Notes: generated by a model from the letters alone, not told the origin. A stretch of 64,000 nucleotides of DNA from Erwinia sp. E602 (GCF_018141005.1 NZ_CP046582.1:1240001-1304000); one strand, 5' to 3'. Shown: positions 29,052 through 37,870, counted from the stretch's first letter. Made by a program: numbers and translations.

Positions 29052-29530
29052 GCGAACGGCAGCAGGTTTTATCTGCGGCGATCGGCTTTATAAACGACGA
29101 AGCCGATCTGCTGGACCGCGGAGCATTTCACCACTGGCTGGCGCTGTGGCACCCCGAAGGGCTGTACGTGGTGCCGATTGATCCGGCCACCGAGGATTTT
29201 GCGAATACGCTTAACTACGCGCTGGATGACCAGCAGATGCGCGAGAAACGCGTTAAGCGTCTGTGCAGCGGCGAGGCGATTTCCGCCACGCCGCAGGCAC
29301 GTACCATTCGCATCAGCGGGCGGCATCATCTGCTGTCTGCCAGCGAACGGCGCGTTGATCTGCGCTGCGCCCAGTCGCTGTGGGTGCAGCGAAAGGGGCT
29401 GACGCATCACACGGTGGCAGATGTCAGCTACCAGCTGGTGCCGCAGGGGGACAGTTTTTTGATCCAGCAGAAGGTGGTAAGGCTGATCAACGCTGAAGAC
29501 TATCTGCTGGCAATAGGTTACATCCTGTGA
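29048..29530 (+). CDS. Aromatic-ring-hydroxylating dioxygenase, small (beta) subunit
   Basis: A 160-residue NTF2-fold beta subunit of the Rieske oxygenase. Typical features are the early AAIGFINDEADLLDRGAFHHWLALWHPEGLYVVP segment, and RTIRISGRHHLLSASERRVDLRCAQSLWVQRK. The start overlaps the alpha stop (ATGA), which supports coupled translation of an alpha-beta complex. The dehydrogenase gene follows within 10 bases. Confidence 0.92.
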   Translation: MSERQQVLSAAIGFINDEADLLDRGAFHHWLALWHPEGLYVVPIDPATEDFANTLNYALDDQQMREKRVKRLCSGEAISATPQARTIRISGRHHLLSASERRVDLRCAQSLWVQRKGLTHHTVADVSYQLVPQGDSFLIQQKVVRLINAEDYLLAIGYIL

Positions 29531-29538
29531 GGCCGCCG

Positions 29539-30279
29539 ATGAGTCAGGTGGCGCTGGTGACCGGGGCGGCTTCCGGTCTCGGCGCGCTGATCTGCCGTGC
29601 GCTCTGGCGCAGCGGTTATGCTGTTGCATTCGGCGATCTGTCGCTGCAGGCCGCGCAGCAGGCGGCACAGGCGATCGACCCGCAGGGTGAACGCACGCTG
29701 GGGCTAAAGCTGGACGTTCGCCGGCCGGAGGATTTTACTGCCGCCATCGGACAGATCACCGCACGTTTTGGCGGGCTGCAGGTGCTGGTCAACAATGCCG
29801 CGCTGACGCTGGCTACCCCGGTGATGGAGATTGAAGCTGACGAGTTCGATCGTGTTATTACCACCAACCTGCGCGGCACGTTTCTGGGGTGCCAGCGGGT
29901 CGGGCGCTATTTTGCTCAGCAGCGTTACGGACGCATCATTAATCTGGCTTCGCTGGCCGGGCAGAACGGCGGCACGGCTTCGGGGGCGCATTATGCCGCC
30001 TCGAAGGGGGGGATCATCACCCTGACCAAGGTGTTTGCCCGCGCGCTCAGCGGCGATGGCGTTACCGTGAATGCCATCGCGCCCGGCCCGCAGGATCTGC
30101 CCTCGGTGCGCGCGCTGGTGCCGCCGGAGAACCTGCCGGCGCTGCTGGCGGCTATTCCGGTGCATCAGCTGGGCGATCCGGAATTTGTCGCGCAGATGGT
30201 GCTGCTGCTGGCGTCCCCCGCCGCCGCCTCGGTCAGCGGTGCGACCTGGGATGTTAACGGTGGCCTGTTTATGCGCTAG
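29539..30279 (+). CDS. SDR-family oxidoreductase
   Basis: A 246-residue short-chain dehydrogenase with TGAASGLG, NNAALTLATP, and the active-site region NLASLAGQ with Y-A-A-S-K. The ATG at 29539 is preferred; a GTG at 29527 in the same frame is an alternative that overlaps the beta-subunit stop. In Rieske dioxygenase pathways a dehydrogenase of this kind often oxidises the cis-diol product, which fits this position. It is the last gene of the cluster and is followed by a GCCCCG/CGGGGC hairpin (30286-30300) and a microsatellite. Confidence 0.92.
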   Translation: MSQVALVTGAASGLGALICRALWRSGYAVAFGDLSLQAAQQAAQAIDPQGERTLGLKLDVRRPEDFTAAIGQITARFGGLQVLVNNAALTLATPVMEIEADEFDRVITTNLRGTFLGCQRVGRYFAQQRYGRIINLASLAGQNGGTASGAHYAASKGGIITLTKVFARALSGDGVTVNAIAPGPQDLPSVRALVPPENLPALLAAIPVHQLGDPEFVAQMVLLLASPAAASVSGATWDVNGGLFMR

Positions 30280-30306
30280 CCAGGAGCCCCGTTCCGGGGC
30301 ATTCTG

Positions 30307-30398
30307 GACTGCCTGACTGCCTGACTGCCTGACTGCCTGACTGCCTGACTGCCTGACTGCCTGACTGCCTGACTGCCTGACTGCCTGACTGCCTGACT
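30307..30398. repeat. Pure octanucleotide microsatellite, about 11.5 copies of GACTGCCT
   Basis: Ninety-two uninterrupted bases of an 8-bp unit lie directly downstream of the dehydrogenase gene of the oxygenase cluster. On the plus strand every frame has regular stops. It is intergenic, 215 bases upstream of the HicA-like gene. Confidence 0.97.
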
Positions 30399-30564
30399 CA
30401 GCGACCGGATACCTGACTAATGCATTTTTCTGTGCGAAACGTCTCGCAATTAACCCTGTTGAGTCTGCAAGACGCTGAGTTTCTCCTCGACCTCTCTCGA
30501 CATTCCCCTTATACCCTGTGGCACGTCGCCGGTTTCGCGGGCACAGTGAACCATGAAACTCACA

Positions 30565-30602
30565 GGTTGTCAGTTGACAACCAAAATAATGACCAGCATA
30601 AT
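30565..30602 (+). promoter_or_regulatory. Perfect 18-bp palindrome overlapping a sigma70-like promoter
   Basis: GGTTGTCAGTTGACAACC (30565-30582) is a perfect palindrome. It contains TTGACA (30574-30579), which with CATAAT (30597-30602) gives a -35/-10 pair at 17-base spacing. It is probably the autoregulatory operator of the gene pair that follows. The predicted start of transcription (about 30609) is only a few bases before the ATG at 30613, upstream of which there is also a GGAG; both cannot be used in the same way. Confidence 0.65.
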
Positions 30603-30612
30603 GGAGAACATC

Positions 30613-30906
30613 ATGGCGCGTCATACTCATGCTAATAAGGAAATCGAAGCCGTTCTGAAGTTCGCCGAGCATCAGGGCTGGCGGGTGGTCAGTGGCGGAA
30701 GTCACGCCTGGGGGAAAATGTACTGCCCCTGGAATGACGCGCAGTGTCGGTGCGGAGAGTTTTGCATCAGCTGTGTCTGGTCGACGCCAAAGAACGCACA
30801 CAACCATGCGCAGCAACTGCGGCGGGTGGTGGAGCACTGTAGCCTGTGGCAACAGTTCAGCGGTGAACAGGGGAGAAAACAACCATGGAATACACGTTTA
30901 CACTGA
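30613..30906 (+). CDS. HicA-like small protein (putative toxin)
   Basis: A 97-residue protein of unproven function. The start at 30613 (MARHTHANKEIEAVLKFAEHQGWRVV) has a GGAG site. The segment EAVLKFAEHQGWRVVSGGSHAWGKMYCP resembles the alpha-beta start and histidine-containing strand (GGSH) of HicA-type toxins, but the domain is Cys-rich (MYCPWNDAQCRCGEFCISCVW) and lacks the usual C-terminal motif. It overlaps the following DNA-binding protein gene by 22 bases, an arrangement like toxin-antitoxin operons. The toxin assignment is inference. Confidence 0.65.
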   Translation: MARHTHANKEIEAVLKFAEHQGWRVVSGGSHAWGKMYCPWNDAQCRCGEFCISCVWSTPKNAHNHAQQLRRVVEHCSLWQQFSGEQGRKQPWNTRLH

Positions 30907-31388
30907 AATACCAGCTGGCCGACGACGCGGAAGATCGCGATCTGCTGGTGGAACGACTGGCGGTGGCCGGCTGTGATGACGCGCTGATCGGGCTGGGCAT
31001 TGCCGGGCGCATGGCGCTTGAATTTATGCGTGAAGCATTGTCGGCTGAACAGGCGATAGAGAGCGCCCTGCGCCAGGTTAAGAGCGTGATGCCGTCGGCA
31101 CGCTTAATTGAAGTGGCACCGGATTATGTCGGCCTGACCGACGTAGCCGATCTGATCGGCGTGTCACGGCAAAATATGCGTAAGCTGATGCTGACCCACT
31201 ACCAGAGCTTCCCGTTACCGCTGTCGGAAGGCAACGCCAGCCTCTGGCACCTTGCCGACGTACTGGGCTGGCTGGAGCATCGCGGCGGCTACCGCTGGCC
31301 GCCCGCCGTACAGGAGACCGCGCAGGTCGCGTTAAACATTAACCTCAGCCAGCAGATCGCCCGTTATCATAACGACGATCGTGAATGA
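30885..31388 (+). CDS. Helix-turn-helix DNA-binding protein, putative partner antitoxin or repressor
   Basis: A 167-residue protein with an N-terminal beta-alpha part (MEYTFTLKYQLADDAEDRDLLVERLAVAGCDDALIG) and a C-terminal helix-turn-helix (VGLTDVADLIGVSRQNMRKLML) of the AlpA/MerR type, followed by WHLADVLGWLEHRGGY. It overlaps the HicA-like gene and has its own GGGAGAAA site. It is a good candidate to bind the upstream 18-bp palindrome. The role as antitoxin is inferred from layout. Confidence 0.72.
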   Translation: MEYTFTLKYQLADDAEDRDLLVERLAVAGCDDALIGLGIAGRMALEFMREALSAEQAIESALRQVKSVMPSARLIEVAPDYVGLTDVADLIGVSRQNMRKLMLTHYQSFPLPLSEGNASLWHLADVLGWLEHRGGYRWPPAVQETAQVALNINLSQQIARYHNDDRE

Positions 31389-31407
31389 GTTCTTCTGCGA
31401 CCTGCGG

Positions 31408-32829
31408 TTAGTGCAGCAGGAACAGGGTCGCCAGGCCGAGGAAGATAAAGAAGCCGCCCGTGTCGGTCAGCGCGGTGATCAGTACGCTTGAACCCACCGC
31501 CGGGTCGCGGTTCATTTTGGTCATCAGCAACGGGATCAGCACGCCCATCAGCGCGGCCAGCAGCAGGTTGAGCACCATCGCCAGCATCATCACGCCGCCC
31601 AGCGCCGGATTGCCGTACATCGCCCAGGTCACGCCGCCCATGATGCCGCCCCAGAACAGGCCGTTAATCAGCGCCACGCCGAGTTCGCGGCCAATCAGGA
31701 AGGAGAAGTTGCCGGGCTCGACCTGGTGCAGCGCCAGCGCACGGACGATCATGGTGATGGTCTGATTACCGGTGTTACCGCCAATGCCGGCGACGATCGG
31801 CATCAGCGTTGCCAGCGCCACCAGCTGCGCAATGGTCGCTTCAAACAGTCCGATTACCCGTGAGGCCACAAACGCGGTGCAGAGGTTGACCGCCAGCCAT
31901 GTCCAGCGGTTACGTACCGCTTTACGCACCGGGGCAAACACGTCCTCATCGGGGTTGACGCCGCCCATTTTACGGATGCTGCTGTCATTCTCCTCGCGCA
32001 CCAGATCGAGCACGTCCTCCACGGTAACGCGGCCGATCAGTTTGCCCTTGGCATCGACTACGGCGGCAGAGATCAGGTTATAGCGCTCGAACGAGCCTGC
32101 GGCCTCTTCGGCTTTGTCATCAATCAAAAAGGTGGTGGGATGGGGGTTCATCACTTCAAACACCCTCCTCTCCGGGGTGTTCAGCAAAATATCGGTTAAT
32201 GGCAGTTCGCCGAGCAGGGTATTGTTTTTGTCGGTGATAAACAGTTTATCGGTGCCGCCGGGGATCGCTTTACGCCGCCGCAGAAAACGCTGCACGGTGG
32301 CCAGGCTTACGTCCGCCCTTACCGTCAGCAGCTTGAAGTCCATGATGCGGCCAACGCGGTCGCGGTCAAAATTGATGACGTCGAGCACGCGTGAGCGCAT
32401 CGAAGCGGGCAGCGAGGTCAGCAGCCGGCCGGTGAGGTCGCGTGACAGGTATTTCGCCAGCCACGCCTGGTCGTCGATATCCAGCGGCGCGATGGCGCGC
32501 AGCAGGTCGCGGTCGCTCATCTCCTCGATCAGGCTTTCCCACACGCTCTCGGAGGCTTCCACCAGCACCAGGCCGCGCCGGTCGTTGCCTACCAGTTTCC
32601 ACAGCGCCAGGCGCTGCTCCTCCGGCAGTGCTTCCAGCAGGTCGGCGATATCGGCGGGGTGCAGCAGCGGCAGGATTTGCCCGATTTCGTCTATCTGTTG
32701 CTGCTGGTGGGCGTCCGTCTCCTGACGTTGCAGCAGGGCATCGACCAGGTCGTCATCGGTGAGAAGCAGGTTGAGAAGGCGGCTACGAATTTCGGCCAGT
32801 TGCTGAACGTGAGAGGGCACAACAGACAT
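31408..32829 (-). CDS. mgtE: Magnesium transporter MgtE
   Basis: A 473-residue Mg2+ channel/transporter. The cytoplasmic N domain has LLHPADIADLLEALPEEQRLALWKLV, two CBS domains follow (about 150-270; RVTVEDVLDLVREE), and about five membrane helices end the protein (GIGGNTGNQTITMIVRALAL, and the pore segment ALINGLFWGGIMGGVTWAMYG). CBS and N domains in this family sense cytoplasmic Mg2+. The gene is at the boundary where backbone order resumes and stands alone. Confidence 0.95.
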   Translation of the reverse strand: MSVVPSHVQQLAEIRSRLLNLLLTDDDLVDALLQRQETDAHQQQQIDEIGQILPLLHPADIADLLEALPEEQRLALWKLVGNDRRGLVLVEASESVWESLIEEMSDRDLLRAIAPLDIDDQAWLAKYLSRDLTGRLLTSLPASMRSRVLDVINFDRDRVGRIMDFKLLTVRADVSLATVQRFLRRRKAIPGGTDKLFITDKNNTLLGELPLTDILLNTPERRVFEVMNPHPTTFLIDDKAEEAAGSFERYNLISAAVVDAKGKLIGRVTVEDVLDLVREENDSSIRKMGGVNPDEDVFAPVRKAVRNRWTWLAVNLCTAFVASRVIGLFEATIAQLVALATLMPIVAGIGGNTGNQTITMIVRALALHQVEPGNFSFLIGRELGVALINGLFWGGIMGGVTWAMYGNPALGGVMMLAMVLNLLLAALMGVLIPLLMTKMNRDPAVGSSVLITALTDTGGFFIFLGLATLFLLH

Positions 32830-32941
32830 ACAACGTCCTTGAGTCTGGGAAGCGAAAACAGAGCTTAAGCGTAGCTGATTTTAGCCATACGGGGGTCAGT
32901 GAACTGCAATCTGCCGGGGGCGTACTTACGTCGCGATCGCG

Positions 32942-33106
32942 CTAACGTTCAGTGCTGAGGGTGGGCACCGGGGCGTTTTGCCGTTGCTGATGATGTTCAA
33001 TGGCACCGGGGATCACAAAAATCAGCCGTCCGGCCAGAATGATAAAGCTGACCAGCAGCACCACGCGGGTCATACGACCTGTTCTGGAGCGTTTTCTGAA
33101 TGTCAT
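32942..33106 (-). CDS. yfgG: YfgG family small membrane protein
   Basis: A 54-residue protein (ATG at 33106, stop at 32942). A basic N terminus (MTFRKRSRTGRMTRVV) precedes one membrane helix (LLVSFIILAGRLIFVIPGA), then EHHQQRQ and a polar tail. This closely follows the pattern of E. coli YfgG, which has RMTRIVLLISFIFFFGR and a WQHHQ segment, and the position divergent from yfgF also agrees. Function is not established. The upstream FNR-type site at 33288 could serve this gene or yfgF. Confidence 0.85.
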   Translation of the reverse strand: MTFRKRSRTGRMTRVVLLVSFIILAGRLIFVIPGAIEHHQQRQNAPVPTLSTER

Positions 33107-33287
33107 AGCGTTACTCACGCAGGGTTTCCTTTTAATGCCCGCAGGCGGTGGTTAATTTAGACACAGCCCGGCGGAGAGGTCAATGCGCACTTTTTGCCTT
33201 ACAAGAAAATTGAGATGAAAATATTGTCGTGCGATGGCAGCAGTTTAACGGATTAGTGCGGTGTTCAGTCCGCCAGTCATGTTAAAG

Positions 33288-33301
33288 TTGATCTGCATCA
33301 A
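33288..33301. promoter_or_regulatory. Consensus FNR box between yfgG and yfgF
   Basis: TTGATCTGCATCAA matches the FNR consensus TTGAT-N4-ATCAA exactly. A -10-like TATAAT at 33368-33373 lies before yfgF, putting the site near -85 for that promoter. The E. coli homologue of yfgF is associated with anaerobic function, which agrees with FNR control. Confidence 0.72.
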
Positions 33302-33429
33302 TCAATTCTTCACTTTGCCACCTACTATTACGCCGCAGTAAGTTAGTGAATTCCCGTAATCATCCAGTATAATTTATCTGTAACAGTGGCAAAAACCTGC
33401 GCAGTCTTTCGAACATCACGATAACAACA

Positions 33430-35664
33430 ATGAAAAAATCTGTTTTCCTCAAATCCTTCATCGCCCGTTTCTGGGGATTACCCCTGCTACTGGCGCTGCT
33501 GCTGTTGCCTGCCGCATCGCTGCTTTCGGTCAGATTATGGCTGCCGATGGGCTATGTCTATCTGATCTATCTGCCGCTGGCGCTGGCCATCGCACTGTTG
33601 ATGGTGTTCAACTGGGCGGCGCTGCCCGGCATTGCCGCGGCGCTGAGCCTGTACTATTTCCAGCGTTATACCGGGCCGCAGGCGGCGGTGATTGTCGCTA
33701 TTTTTCTGGTAACCCTGGTGGTGTGCTGGGCGGGCTATACCTGGCAGGCGGGCCGCCCCTGGCGGGACAGCCTGGCCGACGTGCATGTGGCGGCGCTGCG
33801 CCTGTTCTGGCTGGCTTTCGCCATGCCGACGCTGTTTATTGTGCTGATGCAGGCGGTGATGCCGCTGAATATTCTGCCGCTAAGCCGCTCCGTTTTTCCG
33901 GCCGATCTGTTTTCGCTGCACACCTTGCTTAACTATCAGTCGGTACTGCTGGCGTCGCTGTCGCTGACCCATCCGTTCTATTTTTTGATTCGCATCGTGC
34001 GTAACCCGCGCTTTATTCGCACCCTGAAGCGCCGTTGCCACGATCAGTTTGCCGCCGGGGTGACGCTGAAAGAGTGGCTGCTGTGGTTACTGCTGGTCGG
34101 GTTCCTGCTGGTGATGCTCACGCAGTTCAGTTCCAGCAAAGAAAATCTGCTGGCGACCGATTACGGCATTCCGCTGCTGCTGCCGCTGATGCTGTGGGCG
34201 GCGACCCGGTTCGGCTATCTGTTTACCTCGCTGAGCTGGGGCACGCTGCTGGTGGTACTTTACCAGCTGCGTGACCGCTTCCTGACGCCGGCGACGGAGC
34301 CGCATCATCTGGCGGTGATCTCTGCCAATCTGCTGGTGTTTACGCTGACCATCCTGTTGATGTCGGCGATCAGCACCCGTCAGCGGCGGTTGCTGAGAAA
34401 GGCGCGGCAGATGGCCTTAACCGATCCGGTGATCGGCCTGCTTAACGTGCGCGCGCTCGGCCAGCACCTTACCGAACAGAGTGGGTCGGTGCTTTGCTAT
34501 ATCCGTATTCCCGATCTGGACCGCCTGAGCCGTACCTACGGCCTGCAGTTGCGCATTGAGTACAAACGCAACCTCGCCCGCCACCTTGCACCCTGGCTGC
34601 AGCCGGGGGAGGGGATTTATCAGCTGCCGGGCTTTGACCTGGTGCTGCGCCTGAAGCTGCCGTGCTATGCGGCGCGGATTGAGGGGCTGGAAGTTCGGCT
34701 GAAGGAGTATCAGCTGAGTTGGGACGGGTTGCCGATCCATCCTGACGTCGGCATCAGTTACTGTAGCGTGTATCCGCCGGTGACCTGGTTGTACGAGCTG
34801 CTGGGGGAGTTAAGCGCGATGGCGGAGGTGTCATTGCACAGCGGACACGCGGAGAATCTGCAGCAGAAGCTCAACGTGCCGGCACAACGGCAACTGAGCG
34901 AAAAGCTGGCGATGGTGCAGGATATCCAGCTGGCGCTGAAAAATGACGGTTTCCATCTGATGACGCAGAAAATTCAGGGCGTACGGGGTGATGACTACTA
35001 CGAAATTCTGCTGCGGATGGTCAATATCGAGGGAGAGCATATTAAACCGGCGGATTTCCTGCCGGTGGTGCAGGAGTTTGGCCTGACCTGGGAAGTGGAT
35101 CGGCTGGTGCTGGATCGGACCCTGACCTTTATTGCCCGCCATCGCGAGCAACTGCCGGGGATTCGCTTTGCGGTTAACCTGTTTGCTGCCTCGTTATGCC
35201 GTCCGAAGCTGGCGCAGGAGATCGCCGCCCGTCTGGAGGCCAGCCAGATTGAGCCGTGGCAGCTGATCGTTGAGGTGCAGGAGTCGCCGATATTCAACGG
35301 TTACAGCTGGGGCAACCGCACCATTGCCCAGCTGCGGCAGCTGGGCTGCCGTGTAGCGATAGACGATTTTGGTACCGGCCACGCCAGTTATTCACACCTG
35401 AAACAGGTGCAGGTCGACATGCTGAAAATTGACGGCAGCTTCGTGCGCAATATGCTGCACAGCAGCCTCGATTATCAGATCATCGAGTCGATCTGCGTGA
35501 TCTCCCGGCTGAAAAGAATGCAGATTGTCGCCGAGTTTGTCGACACGGAAGAGACGGCCAGCGCGCTGCGCAAGCTGGGGGTGGACTATCTGCAGGGCTA
35601 TCTGTTCGGTGCGCCGGTACCCCTGGCTGAGCTGGTCTCCGGCCAGGCGGAGACCCGTCGCTGA
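33430..35664 (+). CDS. yfgF: Cyclic-di-GMP phosphodiesterase YfgF (PdeA)
   Basis: A 744-residue inner-membrane enzyme that hydrolyses c-di-GMP. The N-terminal MASE1-like membrane region has about eight helices (residues 15-320). The GGDEF-like domain (about 345-480) is degenerate, with no GG(D/E)EF. The EAL domain (about 490-735) shows EILLRM near 525 in place of EALLR, NLFAAS, EVQES near 615, AIDDFGTGHASYSHL near 643, KIDGSFV, and LQGYLFGAP. The motif residues needed for catalysis appear to be kept. It is divergent from yfgG with an FNR-type site between them. Confidence 0.94.
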   Translation: MKKSVFLKSFIARFWGLPLLLALLLLPAASLLSVRLWLPMGYVYLIYLPLALAIALLMVFNWAALPGIAAALSLYYFQRYTGPQAAVIVAIFLVTLVVCWAGYTWQAGRPWRDSLADVHVAALRLFWLAFAMPTLFIVLMQAVMPLNILPLSRSVFPADLFSLHTLLNYQSVLLASLSLTHPFYFLIRIVRNPRFIRTLKRRCHDQFAAGVTLKEWLLWLLLVGFLLVMLTQFSSSKENLLATDYGIPLLLPLMLWAATRFGYLFTSLSWGTLLVVLYQLRDRFLTPATEPHHLAVISANLLVFTLTILLMSAISTRQRRLLRKARQMALTDPVIGLLNVRALGQHLTEQSGSVLCYIRIPDLDRLSRTYGLQLRIEYKRNLARHLAPWLQPGEGIYQLPGFDLVLRLKLPCYAARIEGLEVRLKEYQLSWDGLPIHPDVGISYCSVYPPVTWLYELLGELSAMAEVSLHSGHAENLQQKLNVPAQRQLSEKLAMVQDIQLALKNDGFHLMTQKIQGVRGDDYYEILLRMVNIEGEHIKPADFLPVVQEFGLTWEVDRLVLDRTLTFIARHREQLPGIRFAVNLFAASLCRPKLAQEIAARLEASQIEPWQLIVEVQESPIFNGYSWGNRTIAQLRQLGCRVAIDDFGTGHASYSHLKQVQVDMLKIDGSFVRNMLHSSLDYQIIESICVISRLKRMQIVAEFVDTEETASALRKLGVDYLQGYLFGAPVPLAELVSGQAETRR

Positions 35665-35665
35665 A

Positions 35666-36271
35666 TCAGGCTTTCACGCTGCCCTTCTGCGCCAGAAGGG
35701 TGGCAAAACGCAGCGAGATCCGTTGCCCCTGCGCGTCGGTTCTGTGCAGCTGGCCGACGTTTTCGTTGTATTTAACGATATGCCATTTGCGGTAATAGTT
35801 GCTCAGCTCGCCGGATTTAAAGGTGAAGGGGAAGCCCTGCGTGCAGGGATAGTCGCTGGTGTCCATTGCCGCCACGATCAGGTTGTAGCCGTCCCTGACG
35901 GTGCTGGCCTGCATATCCGCAATCAGCTGCGGTATGGTTTCGGGCTGTAAAAACATCATCACTACCGTTGACAGCACCAGCTCGTAGCTGCCGTTAAAGC
36001 GCAGGTCGTTGAGGTCCTGCTGTGCGGTGCTGATGCCGGTCAGCTGTTCCGCGTCGATAATATGGTTAAGCGTCGCCAGGCTGGCCGGGTTTTTATCCCA
36101 GGCCGTCACCGTAAAGCCGTGGCTGTTCAGGAACAGGGCGTTGCGTCCGCTGCCGCAGCCTACGTCAAGGGCGTGACCAGGGGTAAGCTGTGGCAGGGCG
36201 GCCACCACTTCCGAATGCGGGGCGGTAAGCTGATATTTTTCACTAAAGAAGGTGTCGGATCTTGCGGTCAT
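35666..36271 (-). CDS. tehB: Tellurite resistance methyltransferase TehB
   Basis: A 201-residue SAM-dependent methyltransferase of the TehB family, linked to tellurite resistance. Motif I is ALDVGCGSGRNALFL near 34-48, then AWDKNPASLATLNHI, and a conserved YELVLSTVVMMFLQPETIPQLI segment. Its stop codon lies just after the stop of yfgF, so the two are convergent. TehA, the membrane partner in E. coli, is not adjacent. Confidence 0.93.
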   Translation of the reverse strand: MTARSDTFFSEKYQLTAPHSEVVAALPQLTPGHALDVGCGSGRNALFLNSHGFTVTAWDKNPASLATLNHIIDAEQLTGISTAQQDLNDLRFNGSYELVLSTVVMMFLQPETIPQLIADMQASTVRDGYNLIVAAMDTSDYPCTQGFPFTFKSGELSNYYRKWHIVKYNENVGQLHRTDAQGQRISLRFATLLAQKGSVKA

Positions 36272-36337
36272 GGTGTTAGGGTCACGATAAGTTGAACAGG
36301 TTCAGGCGAGCCCGAACCTGCGGGGCTCGCCTGAGGA

Positions 36338-37864
36338 TCAGGACTCTTCCTGAATAGTGAGCTGCCAGCCCACCACTTCATTCCAGTAAATCTGCTCGCG
36401 TTCCAGATCCAGCTGCACCAGGTTGTTCTGGCTGAAGTAGTCACGCGGGAAGGTCAGGGTCCAGTGGCCTTCGTCGGTGGTGAGCGTTAACTTTTCAGGG
36501 CGCGTGGTGGCCTGGCGCTGGTTGTTCAGCAGCGTGCCAAGGCGCAGCAGGAACACCATCGGCAGGAACTGCTTGCGCTTGAACAGCGTCAGGCGCGGCA
36601 AATCGTCCACTTTCACCGCCTTACGGTGGTAGCGTACCAGCGTTGCCAGCAGCAGTTGTTGATCCTGAGTAAATCCTGGCAGGTTGGTGTACTGCAGAAT
36701 GTAGGCCGAGTGGCGCTGCATGCCGCTGTGGTTGATGGTCAGCCCTACCTCGTGCAGCATCGCCGCCCACTTCAGCAGCGCGGCCAGCTGCGGATTGGCC
36801 TGACGGGTGTTCTGCGCGTGCCACTGGTCGTACAGCTCAACCGTGGTTTCCAGCACCCGCCGCGCCTGATCGCTGTCGATGGCGTAGTGGTTTGCCAGGC
36901 TCTGCGCGGTGCGGCTGCGGATATCCTGGTGGCGGAAACGGCCTTCCATCTCGTACAGCACGCCTTCACGCAGCGCGCCGTCGGAAAGACGCAGTTCACG
37001 GATCGCCAGCGCATCGAACACGCCGCACAGGATGGCGAGGCCCGGCACAAAAACGCTTTTGCGATCTTCAGACAGCCCCGGCAGGCTCAGCGCGTCAAAA
37101 GATTTGTGCTTAAGCACTTCATCGCACAGCCTTTCCAGCCGTTCCGGCGTGACCAGTTTGTCTTTCTCACCCATCGCCACCAGCACTTCACAGGCGGCTT
37201 TAATGGTGCCTGACGCGCCCAGCGCGTACTGCCAGCCCATCAGGCGATACTGCCAGGCGAGGGTCTCCAGCTTCTGCACGGCGGCCAGCCGGGCGCGGCG
37301 GAAGTTCTCTTTGCTGATTGCTCCCTCCGGAAAGTAGAGATTGGCAAAGCTGACGCAGCCCATGCGGCGGCTTTCCACCAGCTTTGGCTCAAAGTCCTCG
37401 CCGATCACCAGCTCGGTCGAACCACCGCCGATGTCGATCACCAGTTTACGGCCTTTCTCCGGCTGGGTATGTTCCACGCCCATAAAGATCAGGCGCGCTT
37501 CCTCGTGCCCGGAGATCACTTCGATCGGATAGGGGATCACGTCTGCGGCACGCTGCAGGAAATCCTCGGCGTTCACCGCCTGGCGCAGGGTGTGGGTACC
37601 GGCGATAGTCACGTTGGCCGGGCTGAAGCCCTGCAGACGTTCGGCAAACAGCGCCAGGCAGCTCAGCCCGCGCTGGATCGCCTCTTCACTCAGCACGTTA
37701 TTGCTGTCCAGCCCGTCTGCCAGGTGCACCCGCTGCTTAAGGCGGCCGAGCACCTGCATGGCACCGTCCACTACGCGGGCAATCACCATGTGAAAACTGT
37801 TCGAACCCAGGTCGATAGCGGCGAACTCCTGTGGCCTGGGCGTACTTTTATGGGATATTGGCAT
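36338..37864 (-). CDS. ppx: Exopolyphosphatase
   Basis: Releases phosphate from the end of polyphosphate chains. The 508-residue protein is an ASKHA-fold Ppx/GppA member with [19 protein letters not shown] at residues 13-31, [18 protein letters not shown] near 140-157, and a C-terminal HD-like helical domain ([25 protein letters not shown]). It begins 6 bases after ppk ends, so the two form the conserved ppk-ppx operon. Confidence 0.96.
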   Translation of the reverse strand: MPISHKSTPRPQEFAAIDLGSNSFHMVIARVVDGAMQVLGRLKQRVHLADGLDSNNVLSEEAIQRGLSCLALFAERLQGFSPANVTIAGTHTLRQAVNAEDFLQRAADVIPYPIEVISGHEEARLIFMGVEHTQPEKGRKLVIDIGGGSTELVIGEDFEPKLVESRRMGCVSFANLYFPEGAISKENFRRARLAAVQKLETLAWQYRLMGWQYALGASGTIKAACEVLVAMGEKDKLVTPERLERLCDEVLKHKSFDALSLPGLSEDRKSVFVPGLAILCGVFDALAIRELRLSDGALREGVLYEMEGRFRHQDIRSRTAQSLANHYAIDSDQARRVLETTVELYDQWHAQNTRQANPQLAALLKWAAMLHEVGLTINHSGMQRHSAYILQYTNLPGFTQDQQLLLATLVRYHRKAVKVDDLPRLTLFKRKQFLPMVFLLRLGTLLNNQRQATTRPEKLTLTTDEGHWTLTFPRDYFSQNNLVQLDLEREQIYWNEVVGWQLTIQEES

Positions 37865-37870
37865 AGTTAA

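Noticed and set aside
29704..30882. Long minus-strand frame with Ser-Gly-Ser-Gln-Ala-Val-Arg-Gln repeats
   Set aside because: It is antisense to the dehydrogenase gene and translates the 8-bp microsatellite; no family similarity.
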